Shown: positions 1-8,036 of the stretch, one piece after another | Position numbering within the stretch: position 1 is the first letter of the stretch | Layout of the letters: each line of letters opens with the position of its first letter | NCBI GenBank assembly: GCA_013297585.1 | Contig: JAAFHG010000049.1 | Coordinates: forward strand, 1 to 14,650 | Direction: 5' to 3' | Length of the DNA stretch: 14,650 nucleotides | Source: Chitinophagales bacterium | GTDB lineage: Bacteria; Bacteroidota; Bacteroidia; Chitinophagales; Chitinophagaceae | Notes under the pieces: model-generated | Seen by the model: the letters and a program-made list of their open reading frames with translations, nothing else | Database searches by the model: none | What the model was told of the DNA's origin: nothing | Translations under genes and position numbers: made by a program

Positions 1-92
1 GACGATGAAAAGTATTACTACTGCTTGTTACATAAAAAGCACTCGCTACAATCCCCTTCTGCCTATTTGCCTCTTCTCTCCTTGCCTTGTTT
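1..92. other. Spacer downstream of the exbB-type gene
   Basis: An ExbD/TolR-type gene would be expected next on the minus strand, but no ATG, GTG or TTG here opens a frame with a recognisable ExbD N-terminus. One minus-strand frame stays open to the edge (it reads N-K-A-R-R-E-E-A-N-R-Q-K-G-I) but has no convincing start. If a partner gene exists it begins beyond base 1. Confidence 0.4.
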
Positions 93-791
93 CTATCTTG
101 TAGGTTCTTGTAAAATGTCAATAAAATCGGCACTTGCAGCTTCCATTTTATTGGCTGTTTTATCTATCTGTGTGTTTAAAAAACTATAAGCCACGTAAGC
201 CATTAAGCCAATGATTAAACCTGTAGCCGAAGTAACCATTTTGGTGTAAATACCGCCTGCAATAGTGCCTAGCGTGTACTCACCTGTAGATGCGATGCCA
301 TAGAACAATTGCACCATACCAAAGATGGTTCCTAAGAAGCCAAACATGGGTGCAATACCAGCAATTAGCGATAGAATAGAGAGGTTTTTCTCCATTTTAT
401 ACATCTCAAGTTTGCCTACATTTTCCATGCTTTTTTCAATGGCATCAATGGGCTTACCAATACGCTGTATGCCTTTATCAATCATTTTGGCAACAGGATT
501 ATTGGTGTTTTTCGCCAAGTTGCGAGCCGCAGAGATATTACCTGTAATAATGTTGTCTCGAACAATGTTCATGAAACTATAGTCAATTTTTGAGGCTTTG
601 TTGATGGCTATTAGCCTTTCGAAAAACACAAAAATGGTAGCTACCAACAACATGTATAGCGGATACATAATGAAGCCACCTTTTTGTAATAAATCCCAGA
701 GCGAGATGTTACTTTCTACCGCTATGGCTGCGTTAGCTACTTTTTGGGTTGAATCGGCTAAGGTATTTCCTATTTGCAACAAATAATACAT
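93..791 (-). CDS. exbB: MotA/TolQ/ExbB proton channel family protein
   Basis: Inner-membrane proton channel subunit of the ExbB/TolQ/MotA family. With an ExbD/TolR partner it would use the proton-motive force to energise TonB-dependent outer-membrane uptake or envelope constriction. The 232 residues show the family layout: an N-terminal stretch, a first membrane segment at about residues 37-60, a charged cytoplasmic loop at about 65-135, and two further membrane segments at about 137-167 and 183-207. The family motif G-F-L-G-T-I-F-G-M at 151-159 starts the pore-lining part, and the T-K-M-V-T-S-A-T-G-L segment at about 183-192 is also typical. The start at 791 keeps the usual Bacteroidota N-terminus before the first membrane helix. 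A large SusC receptor is encoded nearby, but a terminator separates the two, so joint function is inference. ExbB and TolQ cannot be told apart from this sequence. Confidence 0.88.
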   Translation of the reverse strand: MYYLLQIGNTLADSTQKVANAAIAVESNISLWDLLQKGGFIMYPLYMLLVATIFVFFERLIAINKASKIDYSFMNIVRDNIITGNISAARNLAKNTNNPVAKMIDKGIQRIGKPIDAIEKSMENVGKLEMYKMEKNLSILSLIAGIAPMFGFLGTIFGMVQLFYGIASTGEYTLGTIAGGIYTKMVTSATGLIIGLMAYVAYSFLNTQIDKTANKMEAASADFIDILQEPTR

Positions 792-827
792 TCGTACTGA
801 ATTTAGATATTGGCTAAAGTAATGCCT

Positions 828-884
828 TTACTAAACTTGGCACGTAACTGTGTATAAAATTGTAGGGGTTTTAACGTTTAGTAA
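828..884. repeat. Spaced inverted repeat upstream of exbB-type gene
   Basis: TTACTAAAC at 828-836 is exactly mirrored by GTTTAGTAA at 876-884. The match resumes as CCT/AGG outside after a one-base offset. The arms are separated by 39 bases and lie 37 bases above the exbB-type start codon, so they could be paired operator half-sites or a loose hairpin around its promoter. No clear -7/-33 promoter pair is visible between them. Confidence 0.4.
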
Positions 885-896
885 GGACGTATGTAA

Positions 897-921
897 ATAA
901 AAAACCACCTTTCGGTGGTTT
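897..921 (-). terminator. Intrinsic terminator of the SusC/SusD operon
   Basis: On the minus strand an 8-bp stem, AAACCACC (921-914) with GGTGGTTT (909-902), closes a GAAA tetraloop and runs straight into a T-rich tract towards 890. It begins 19 bases after the stop codon of the DUF4397-like gene, so it ends the three-gene unit and insulates the exbB-type gene from it. Confidence 0.88.
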
Positions 922-939
922 CTATAATATGCTGTACGC

Positions 940-1683
940 TTAATAAGTATTATATATAGTCATGGTACGAGGTACAGCTTGTGTACCAGAATTTTGATAT
1001 CGGCCACGTAGAATTGCTGTGTAAGACCTTTGTGATGTAAAACCACTATAAAATAGTTTTACTAAGTCTGGCGAAGTAGTACCAGCAGCTCGTATATACA
1101 ACGTATCTGACCTAAATGGATGATTAGTAAATGCAGTTACATCGTTTGTAAGAACATTTGTAGCAATTTTCGCATTAGCTTTCCATGAAAAAACATCTAC
1201 GCCAGTAACTGGTGTACTTGAGTAAAATAAATTAGCGAATCGAAATCTTATAGAGGTGTCTGCAGGTACAACTATCTCGTCAGTTACAATTTTATACTTT
1301 GCGGCAGTAAGTGTGTCATAGGTAAATATTGAATAAAATTTACCAGCTTCAAAATTAGCAGTTAATGATAAAGGTAATTGCGTTGTTGTTGCTAGTGTAT
1401 CTTTAATAACCAAATTTACGCTACCACTTGCTATAGCACTATATGCACTACCAGCAGGAAAAACACTAGTACCAGCATAAGACATAGTTGTACCAGTTAG
1501 AGGCGTTGTACCAACATACACATAATTTCTGGAGGCATTGAGAGTTGATAAAAATACTTTAATGTTTGTTTTAGCTGATAGATCAGTTTCATAAACTGCC
1601 GTGTAGTCATATTTTTTTTCGCAAGCTACTAAAGTTACTAAACCCAATAAGCAGCAATACAAGTATTTTATTTTATTATTCAT
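940..1683 (-). CDS. DUF4397-like outer-envelope lipoprotein
   Basis: Predicted lipoprotein of 247 residues. A short lysine-containing N-terminus and hydrophobic core lead to the lipobox L-V-A-C with the lipidated cysteine at residue 21, followed by E-K-K. The mature part is rich in Thr, Ser and Tyr and looks all-beta. It contains a segment of the type I-R-F-R-F-A-N-L-F-Y-S-S followed by V-T-G-V-D-V-F at about residues 145-167, resembling the DUF4397 pattern (sequence R-F-x-N, then V-D-V-Y). An N-terminal half with a similar but weaker pattern suggests two related beta domains. It is the last gene of the SusC/SusD unit, 25 bases after the SusD-like gene, so it may be an accessory surface glycan-binding or receptor-associated lipoprotein. 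The DUF4397 assignment is from pattern recall and the ligand is unknown. Confidence 0.68.
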   Translation of the reverse strand: MNNKIKYLYCCLLGLVTLVACEKKYDYTAVYETDLSAKTNIKVFLSTLNASRNYVYVGTTPLTGTTMSYAGTSVFPAGSAYSAIASGSVNLVIKDTLATTTQLPLSLTANFEAGKFYSIFTYDTLTAAKYKIVTDEIVVPADTSIRFRFANLFYSSTPVTGVDVFSWKANAKIATNVLTNDVTAFTNHPFRSDTLYIRAAGTTSPDLVKLFYSGFTSQRSYTAILRGRYQNSGTQAVPRTMTIYNTY

Positions 1684-1708
1684 AATTGTGACTTAAGTAA
1701 TTAAAAAC

Positions 1709-3343
1709 TTATTTTATTGAAAACCAACATTCTCTTGTGTGATAGTCTGTTGCATCTGCACCAATACGTTTAAGTTCCTCTAAATTCCAAACATATTCAG
1801 AATTGAATCTTGGTCTTACACGATATATGGGTTTACCACCATTATCAATATACAAAGCCGTTCCTGTAGGAATCGCAAAATCTCTATATACTTGCAGATT
1901 GTTGGCATCTTTATCGTTATAATGATATCTTCTTAGATCTACCCATGTTTCATAATTTCCATAACCATACAAAGCAATATACTTTTGTAGCATAATGTGG
2001 CTTAAAGTTAAATTAGCTTCGCTTGGAATAACCAACGTATTACTTAAAAAAGCGTCTCTAATGGCTGTTGTTATTACTCTACCTGTTGGAATATTAACAT
2101 TATAATCGCTCATCAATAAGTCAAAATTCAGCTGAATTCCTAGTTTATAAGCTGCAAGTGCAGTTGTTTTATCGCCTTTAATAAATGCGGCCTCTGCTTT
2201 CATAAACTGTACTTCACTGGCGGTAATTATTGGTGTAGGCGATGCGTTTCTGAAAATATACCTACAATTCACATCGGTTGTTGGTGCTGTATTAACAACT
2301 GTTGTTGCATTTTGACTAATTCCTAAAAAATTCTCTGGTCTATCGGCTTGCGGCAAACCATTTAACTGCCCTCTGTTTAGCGGTAATCCTTTTATGGTAC
2401 CATTAGCATTACCTCTTAATAAATACCAAGCTCTAGGATCGGCAACTGTAGCAAAGGCAGTATTTGTTCCGTTCATTAAGTTTGCTATAAACTCAGACTG
2501 ACGTATAAAACGACCAGCACTACCTATATTATTTCTCAATGGACCCAAAAAGTTATTAGTGGCAGAAATACCAGTTGCTGCATATTTAACACTTGCATTA
2601 TCAGTATTTGTTTGCATTGATAAATTGGCATAATAAATAACAGAATCTGGCTTATAACTACTTTTATTAGATAAGTGATTGTACGAACGAGCCAATACTG
2701 CATATACAAATTTCTTCCATTTATTTACATCGCCACCATAAAAGTATTGATCCCCTTTTGCTAAATTGGCTGGGCTAGCATTATCACCCGTTTTATTCAA
2801 GTACTCTAATGCTGTATAACATTGGTTACGAACAAAATCATATACTTCTGGTTGTGTATCGTATTTAAAAGTAAGTTGGCTTGGGTTGAAAGCTTCTTTT
2901 AAAGTTACATCGCCGTGTATATCAGTTAAAGTGAGCCAGCTAAATGCAAAAATGGCATTTGCAACGCCTACATAATCCCATTTCTTTTCTTCAATACCCC
3001 ATTTTATTACTTTGTTCAAATTCTCGCCAAAGTCATAATAGTGTACTCTGTACCAAGATGCATTATTATCAGTGAGACCAGCAAACATTTGGTCGTAAGT
3101 ATCACCAGCAGTGGCATAAGCAAAATTTTGTGTATAGCTGCCCATAAATCTTGCATCGGCCAACGAGCCATGACCACCATAATTACCTGCAAATGCTGAT
3201 GTTATTTGTGGTAATAATTGTTCTATAGGTACTCTTACAGCAGCATTTGGGTTAGCATAAGCCTCATCTATTGCTTTATCACAAGATGAGACGCTTATTA
3301 ATGCAACGCATAGCAAAAATGTATTAGTTATTAATTTTTTCAT
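1709..3343 (-). CDS. SusD/RagB-family nutrient-binding lipoprotein (SusD-like_2 type)
   Basis: Lipoprotein that caps the SusC barrel and captures substrate at the cell surface. The 544 residues start with M-K-K and a hydrophobic core ending in S-S-C, with the lipid cysteine at 21 followed by D-K-A-I-D-E. This acidic start is compatible with surface exposure. Family signs are the N-P-N-A...I-E-Q-L-L-P-Q opening, W-K-K-F-V-Y-A-V-L-A-R-S-Y (the helical segment that carries the conserved Trp-Lys), S-E-V-Q-F-M-K-A-E-A-A-F in a TPR-like helix pair, I-x-L-Q-K-Y-I-A-L-Y-G followed by E-T-W-V-D-L-R-R-Y, and a closing P-R-F-N-S-E-Y-V-W-N. The pattern fits the SusD-like_2 branch rather than classical SusD. 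It lies 21 bases after the SusC gene, so the two are almost surely cotranscribed. Substrate cannot be read from the sequence. Confidence 0.93.
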   Translation of the reverse strand: MKKLITNTFLLCVALISVSSCDKAIDEAYANPNAAVRVPIEQLLPQITSAFAGNYGGHGSLADARFMGSYTQNFAYATAGDTYDQMFAGLTDNNASWYRVHYYDFGENLNKVIKWGIEEKKWDYVGVANAIFAFSWLTLTDIHGDVTLKEAFNPSQLTFKYDTQPEVYDFVRNQCYTALEYLNKTGDNASPANLAKGDQYFYGGDVNKWKKFVYAVLARSYNHLSNKSSYKPDSVIYYANLSMQTNTDNASVKYAATGISATNNFLGPLRNNIGSAGRFIRQSEFIANLMNGTNTAFATVADPRAWYLLRGNANGTIKGLPLNRGQLNGLPQADRPENFLGISQNATTVVNTAPTTDVNCRYIFRNASPTPIITASEVQFMKAEAAFIKGDKTTALAAYKLGIQLNFDLLMSDYNVNIPTGRVITTAIRDAFLSNTLVIPSEANLTLSHIMLQKYIALYGYGNYETWVDLRRYHYNDKDANNLQVYRDFAIPTGTALYIDNGGKPIYRVRPRFNSEYVWNLEELKRIGADATDYHTRECWFSIK

Positions 3344-3364
3344 GTTTTATCAATTAAAATATTT

Positions 3365-6300
3365 TTAGAAATTAGCTCTAATACCAAAATTTATAGCTAC
3401 TGGTGTGGCAATATTTCCATAATCAAAACCCGCAGCTCCTACACCTCTTGTTGAAGCATTATTACCATTGCCAGATGGATCCGCACCAGTATAATTGGTA
3501 ATTAAAACTAAATCGTTGCAAGTAACAAAAGCACCTAGCGATTTTACAAAACTTAGAGATTTAATAGACTTTACTGGTAAAGTATAATTAAGAGTTAAGT
3601 CTCTTAATCTAAACCAACTGATATTTTTCTCAATAAACTCTTCCTCAGGCATTCTAGCTGTATAGTATAATTGTGTGAAATAAGGTGTTACTGCAATTGT
3701 ATTTTTTGTTGGCGCTGCTGAATTTTGCAAACCATCATTTAACACACCATCAACTACTCTTGCCTTTAGTCTATCGGCTGTTCTAGCACTTTTTCCTTGT
3801 ATTGTTAAGTACATATCAGTTGCGTTAAAAATATCACCCCCGTTTTTCCAATCCCATAAAAAGCTTAAAGACCAATTCTTATATTTAAAACTATTAATAA
3901 TACCCATTGTAAAGTTTGGATTTCTATCCCCTCTTACTTTAAAATTTGCATCTACAACTGGTAAGCCATTAGCTGGGTCAATCAAAATTTGGCCAGCATT
4001 GTTTCTCGCATAACCATATGCAGTAATACTTGTTGTTGGCCCACCTTTTACTAAACCCGCTCTAGCGTTAGCATATAACCAAGTATCAGATATATAAAAT
4101 TCAGGTACATTACCTGGTAGTGACTCTACTTCGTTACTCATTTTGTTGAAATTAACTCTCAAATTCCAACTAAATTTCTTTGTTTGTATAGGCGTTACAT
4201 CAAAAGCAATTTCTAGCCCCTTATTTCTAGTAGTACCTACATTTAGGGTATTTAGTACATAACCAGTAGAATAGCTAGCTCTAAAATTTTCAGCAATTTG
4301 CTTTTCATTTAATGTATTATAGTAAGTTACATCAATATTAACTTTATTATTAAACAATTTAAGTTCTGCTCCTACCTCTTGTGTTTTTTGTGTCTCAGGC
4401 TCTAAGTAGAAGTTATTGTTATTAAATGCGTAAGCATAACCTCCGCCACTACTTGCTACAGGATTGAATACAGACTGATTGGCGTAGGGAGCACTTGAGC
4501 GTGCTGTTTGGGCAAGAGATGTACGTAGTTTAAAATAACTAATAATATTGCCTTTTTTAATTACAGGGAATAAATCCGAAACAATTAAACTTAAGCTACC
4601 CGCGGGGTAATTATATTTTCTGTAATCAGCAGGAAAAATAGATGAATTCTCAAATCTGTGAGAATAAGTTAAAAATACTAAGTTTTTATAACTAACTGCA
4701 AATTCTCCAAAAAATGCAGCTTGTCTATTAATACTATAATTATAATCTCCATAAAGCGCTCCTCTGCTTAGCCTAACCCTACTTGCAGGATCGGTATTGC
4801 TACTGTCTGTGCTTGTAGAATCACGTAAACGAATACCATTAACCGCAAACATCTCTGTTTTATAATCTTGATACATATTACCAACCATAGCTCTAGTTGT
4901 AAATTTGCCAAAATTCTTTTTTGCGGTTACTGTAATGGTATGGTTGTAGCCAAAATAGTTTCTGTAATAATTATCCAGCATACCACCTGTTGCCGCTGAT
5001 AACAAGCTAGATTCAGGATGATAAAAGGTATAACCAATTGAGCGATATGTATCATACCCAAATCTACCAGCAATGGATAACCAACTCGTAGGTCTGATAT
5101 TGATACCCATTGTACCTACAAATCTGTTCGTTTTATCGTTACTTCTGTTTTTGTTAACACTAAAATATGGGTTATCAAATTCGCCATTAGGTGAAGTGCC
5201 GTACAATAACAATTTTTTACCATTAGCATCTAAATAATTAGAAGCCTCATAATTATCTGGGTAAATCATTAAATTCAACAAAAAACCGCCAGCGCCTCTT
5301 ATAGGCTTGTCGTTACTGCTGCTAATAACGGTGAATGATGGTGTAAAATCTAACCATGTACCAACTTTAGTGGTATTAGTAAACCTAACGTTGTACCTTT
5401 TAAAATTGTTTTTTGGAATTACGCCCGATTGATCAAAAAATGAACCAGAAATCCTGTAGCTACTGTTCTTTTTACCATATTCTAAGCTAATATTGTGTGT
5501 TTGTGCTAATCCTGTTTGGAAGAAATCGCTCACATTATCATACAATTTTGTATCGGCTTTATAAGCTGGTCCAAAATAGGTAAACACATTGTCAGACTGA
5601 CCATTAGTACCGGGGCTAAAAGTCTTTATTGTATTTGGAAAACGCTTTATTGCAGAAAACCTAAAACTATTATCATAAGCAACAGCTACTTTGCCATCTG
5701 TTTTTGGTTTTTTTGTAGTAATAATTATTGCACCAGAACTAGCTTGACTACCATACAATGCCGTTGCTTCTGGTCCTTTCAAAATTGTAACTGAAGCAAT
5801 ATCGTTTGGATTTATATCTGCAACTCTGTTAGTATAATCATTATTTCTGTTTGGTCTATCGGATGCTAACCCTAATTGTGACCCACCATTACTAGTTTCG
5901 TTAACTGTTTGGTTGTCAACAATAATACCATCTACCACAAACAAGGGTTGGTTACTTAACGCCATAGAATTAAATCCACGTAACACAATGCTTGAAGAAG
6001 CACCAGCTTGCCCATTTGTAGATGTAACAGTTAAGCCAGCTACTCTACCTTGCAAGCTGTTTACAAAATTTTCTCTTTGCGTTTCTTGAATTTCTGATCC
6101 CTTTACAGTTTGTGTTGAAAATCCTAATTCTTTAGGTGCTTTCTTTATATCCATCGCCACAGTTACTTCTTCAAGTTCTGTTGATTGGCTTTTTAAACTC
6201 ACAATTACTGGCTTACCCGCTGCTACGGTAATACGTTGAGATTCGTAACCAACTGAGCTAATTAAAAGGACTTGACCAGCAGTAGCTTTAATTGTAAAAT

Positions 6301-6487
6301 TTCCTTTCTCATCAGTTTGTGTAGCTGAACTTGCCCCAACTACTTTTACGGTTACACCACCAACTGGTGTTTTTTTATCCGCATCCTTTACCGAACCAGT
6401 CACTGTCTGGCTTTGCCCCAATACCGTAAGGCAAACAAAGAGCAGCAGCAATGCCAATCCTTTCATTTGTAAGTGAATTTTTCTCAT
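3365..6487 (-). CDS. SusC/RagA-family TonB-linked outer-membrane transporter
   Basis: Outer-membrane 22-strand-type barrel that imports a bulky substrate using TonB energy, working with the SusD-like lipoprotein. Of 1040 residues, about 1-27 form a signal peptide (an internal Met at residue 8, base 6466, is an alternative start). Residues 28-105 are a carboxypeptidase-regulatory-like beta-sandwich (V-T-G-S-V-K-D-A...V-G-Y-E-S). A TonB-box-like E-E-V-T-V lies at 106-110 and the plug spans about 115-260, with L-Q-G-R-V-A-G-L at 145-152, V-L-R-G-F-N-S at 168-174, P-L-F-V-V-D-G at 181-187 and L-K-G-P-E-A-T-A-L-Y-G at 236-246. The rest is barrel and ends in an aromatic residue, A-N-F. There is no N-terminal STN domain, so no FecR-type sigma/anti-sigma signalling through this protein is expected. 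It is the first gene of the unit. The A-M-D-I-K-K-A-P-K-E-L-G stretch after the TonB box differs from the commoner V-G-Y-G-T type. Confidence 0.95.
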   Translation of the reverse strand: MRKIHLQMKGLALLLLFVCLTVLGQSQTVTGSVKDADKKTPVGGVTVKVVGASSATQTDEKGNFTIKATAGQVLLISSVGYESQRITVAAGKPVIVSLKSQSTELEEVTVAMDIKKAPKELGFSTQTVKGSEIQETQRENFVNSLQGRVAGLTVTSTNGQAGASSSIVLRGFNSMALSNQPLFVVDGIIVDNQTVNETSNGGSQLGLASDRPNRNNDYTNRVADINPNDIASVTILKGPEATALYGSQASSGAIIITTKKPKTDGKVAVAYDNSFRFSAIKRFPNTIKTFSPGTNGQSDNVFTYFGPAYKADTKLYDNVSDFFQTGLAQTHNISLEYGKKNSSYRISGSFFDQSGVIPKNNFKRYNVRFTNTTKVGTWLDFTPSFTVISSSNDKPIRGAGGFLLNLMIYPDNYEASNYLDANGKKLLLYGTSPNGEFDNPYFSVNKNRSNDKTNRFVGTMGINIRPTSWLSIAGRFGYDTYRSIGYTFYHPESSLLSAATGGMLDNYYRNYFGYNHTITVTAKKNFGKFTTRAMVGNMYQDYKTEMFAVNGIRLRDSTSTDSSNTDPASRVRLSRGALYGDYNYSINRQAAFFGEFAVSYKNLVFLTYSHRFENSSIFPADYRKYNYPAGSLSLIVSDLFPVIKKGNIISYFKLRTSLAQTARSSAPYANQSVFNPVASSGGGYAYAFNNNNFYLEPETQKTQEVGAELKLFNNKVNIDVTYYNTLNEKQIAENFRASYSTGYVLNTLNVGTTRNKGLEIAFDVTPIQTKKFSWNLRVNFNKMSNEVESLPGNVPEFYISDTWLYANARAGLVKGGPTTSITAYGYARNNAGQILIDPANGLPVVDANFKVRGDRNPNFTMGIINSFKYKNWSLSFLWDWKNGGDIFNATDMYLTIQGKSARTADRLKARVVDGVLNDGLQNSAAPTKNTIAVTPYFTQLYYTARMPEEEFIEKNISWFRLRDLTLNYTLPVKSIKSLSFVKSLGAFVTCNDLVLITNYTGADPSGNGNNASTRGVGAAGFDYGNIATPVAINFGIRANF

Positions 6488-6667
6488 ACTAGTTTATGGT
6501 TTTTATTAAAAAGAATGAATTAAAAATCTTGCATAAAATCGCAATTATTATTGATTGAATACACGAAAACTGCACAGCTAATTCATAACATAAGCACATA
6601 GTTACAAATAAAATTCCACACAAACCACAGTAATCTTAACATTTTTTAACAAAACTTAAAAAAAAAT

Positions 6668-6695
6668 AAAAAGCTGCATAAAAATGCAGCTTTTT
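6668..6695 (-). terminator. Intrinsic terminator of the DeoR-family gene
   Basis: AAGCTGCAT (6671-6679) pairs with ATGCAGCTT (6684-6692) around a 4-base loop, and the pairing extends by three A-T pairs on each side. Read on the minus strand it is followed by a run of T residues to about 6658. It lies 28 bases beyond the DeoR stop codon and would block read-through into the SusC gene. The remaining spacer (6488-6667) is AT-rich and must hold the SusC promoter, but I find no exact TAnnTTTG there. Confidence 0.82.
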
Positions 6696-6723
6696 GTAAA
6701 AATCAATGTCTTTTGCGTTTTTG

Positions 6724-7470
6724 TTACAGAACTTCTACCCCTAACGTTCTATAATCATTTAAAAGTGGGTTATCAGGCGATAACTCGGTAATTAATGTTT
6801 TTATAACTGCTACATCGCACACCTTCAAGCGCTGAACAGAATTCAATTTTTCTGAAATAGCTAGCGATACCGTTTTACTAGCACAAGCAATCATGGCCTT
6901 TTTTACCTCAATTACTTCCCATTCAAGATCTGTAATACCTTCCTTTGCATCTATGCTATTCGTTCCTAAAAAACAATAATCGGCTTTTACATCTTTTAAG
7001 CGCATCACAGCTTCTGCACCTACACTCATTTGTGCCGATTTCAATAATTTGTTACCAATAAAAATGACATCAATATTAGGATGGTTCAGCAGTTCTAGCG
7101 CTGTGGGCACACTAGGTGTAATAAACGTAGCCGATAAATCTTCAGGCAAGGCTTTTACCAATTCTCGTATGGTAGTACCGCCGCTAAGCACTACAAACAT
7201 GCCATCTTTTATTAATCTAACCGCTTTGTGGGCTATCGCTTTTTTTTCTGGCAAAGAATAGATATCGTTGTTCTGTATTGTAAAATGGAACGATTTTGAT
7301 AAAGCACCGCCATGTACTTTGGTCAGTTTACCTTCTTCGTCTAGCTCTTGTAAATCTCTTCTTATCGTGTCTTCACTCACATTCATTTGAATACTTAAAT
7401 CACTAGAAAGTACTTTATTATGGATATTAATTTGCTGTAAAATATACGCTTGTCTTTCTTTTTTTAGCAT
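6724..7470 (-). CDS. DeoR-family transcriptional regulator
   Basis: DNA-binding repressor of the DeoR family, whose members usually respond to a phosphorylated sugar. The 248 residues have the classic plan. An N-terminal winged helix-turn-helix covers residues 1-58, with the signature segment from S-S-D-L at 22 through V-S-E-D-T-I-R-R-D-L at 31-40 to K-V-H-G-G-A at 51-56. The C-terminal sugar-phosphate sensor domain covers about 75-235, with L-S-G-G-T-T at 95-100, G-T-N-S-I-D at 169-174 and E-G-I-T-D at 177-181. The Asp usual in the first sensor motif (D-S-G-T-T) is replaced, giving S-G-G-T-T. It lies upstream of the SusC/SusD genes in the same direction but has its own terminator, so it is a separate transcript. 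Control of the neighbouring uptake unit or of a distant sugar operon are both possible. Confidence 0.92.
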   Translation of the reverse strand: MLKKERQAYILQQINIHNKVLSSDLSIQMNVSEDTIRRDLQELDEEGKLTKVHGGALSKSFHFTIQNNDIYSLPEKKAIAHKAVRLIKDGMFVVLSGGTTIRELVKALPEDLSATFITPSVPTALELLNHPNIDVIFIGNKLLKSAQMSVGAEAVMRLKDVKADYCFLGTNSIDAKEGITDLEWEVIEVKKAMIACASKTVSLAISEKLNSVQRLKVCDVAVIKTLITELSPDNPLLNDYRTLGVEVL

Positions 7471-7743
7471 AATACAACCAGTTTATGAACGTGGCTAAAC
7501 TACAATAAAAATGAAATGAGATATTATTTTTTTTACAACAATCGGTATTCAAACCACATTTTTTTAGCATACAGCCTAATCTTACGCACAATTTAGCAAT
7601 ACATATTACATTCATTAAAACAATAAAAAAAGCGAAGCGGTAATCATTTTTGTTTTTGGTTACTAGCTGTATTACTACTATTTGGCGATTGTTGGTCGCA
7701 CACTTTTACGCTTTGTTCGCTACGCAGCAAAAACGCCAAAGCG

Positions 7744-7774
7744 AACCTATAAGGTCGCTAAGACCTTATAGGTT
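7744..7774. repeat. Perfect 13-bp palindromic hairpin
   Basis: AACCTATAAGGTC (7744-7756) and GACCTTATAGGTT (7762-7774) are exact reverse complements around the 5-base loop GCTAA. There is no T tract on the plus-strand side strong enough for a clean terminator, and no plus-strand gene precedes it. Similar AACCTATAAGGTC palindromes recur between genes in Bacteroidota as I recall, so this is probably a copy of a dispersed palindromic repeat. Confidence 0.7.
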
Positions 7775-7890
7775 TTATAATTTTCGGCAAATTATATTAG
7801 TTTATAAATTAATACATAAAACCCTTAAGCTACAAAATATACTTTCGGGCAAATATATTTTTATAAATAAACTAAAATAGAGAAGAGAAG

Positions 7891-7950
7891 TTTTCGATTG
7901 CGAAAAATCAAACAGCAACTTGCTATTGCTGTGTAATTTCTAAAAATTAC
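7891..7950. repeat. Three adjacent small hairpins
   Basis: TTTTCG/CGAAAA (7891-7896 and 7901-7906, loop ATTG), ACAGCAA/TTGCTGT (7912-7918 and 7926-7932, 7-base loop) and GTAATTT/AAATTAC (7933-7939 and 7944-7950, loop CTAA) follow one another within 60 bases, the last two directly abutting. They lie upstream of the likely glcD promoter, so they are not part of its leader. They could be a small structured RNA or the remains of a repeat element. Confidence 0.45.
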
Positions 7951-8028
7951 TAGGTTTTGTTTATCAATATCCATTAAAATCTAGTTAATCCGACTTAACC
8001 TAGTGCCAATACTTAGCCACACAACCAT

Positions 8029-8036
8029 TACTTTTG
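8029..8036 (+). promoter_or_regulatory. Bacteroidota -7 promoter element of the glcD-type gene
   Basis: TACTTTTG matches the Bacteroidota -7 consensus TAnnTTTG exactly. Transcription would begin about 7 bases downstream, near 8043, giving a leader of only about 8 bases before the ATG at 8051. No good TTG -33 element is visible at the expected distance. Confidence 0.5.

Noticed and set aside
1..189. Plus-strand frame open from the window edge across the exbB-type 3' end
   Set aside because: Most of it is antisense to the clear ExbB-family protein, and the hydrophobic stretch it encodes is expected from reading a membrane protein gene backwards.
7427..7615. Minus-strand open frame overlapping the DeoR start
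   Set aside because: It overlaps the well-supported DeoR gene in another frame, is Cys- and Lys-rich in low-complexity AT sequence, and has no family features.
7631..7643. 13-base match AGCGAAGCGGTAA shared with glcD (8774-8786)
   Set aside because: One copy lies inside normal coding sequence and flanking bases do not match, so chance or a common codon string explains it better than a repeat.
7650..7880. Plus-strand open frame of 76 codons in the spacer before glcD
   Set aside because: It runs straight through the inverted repeats, including the 13-bp palindrome, shows no domain or signal sequence, and has no promoter or recognisable homologue.
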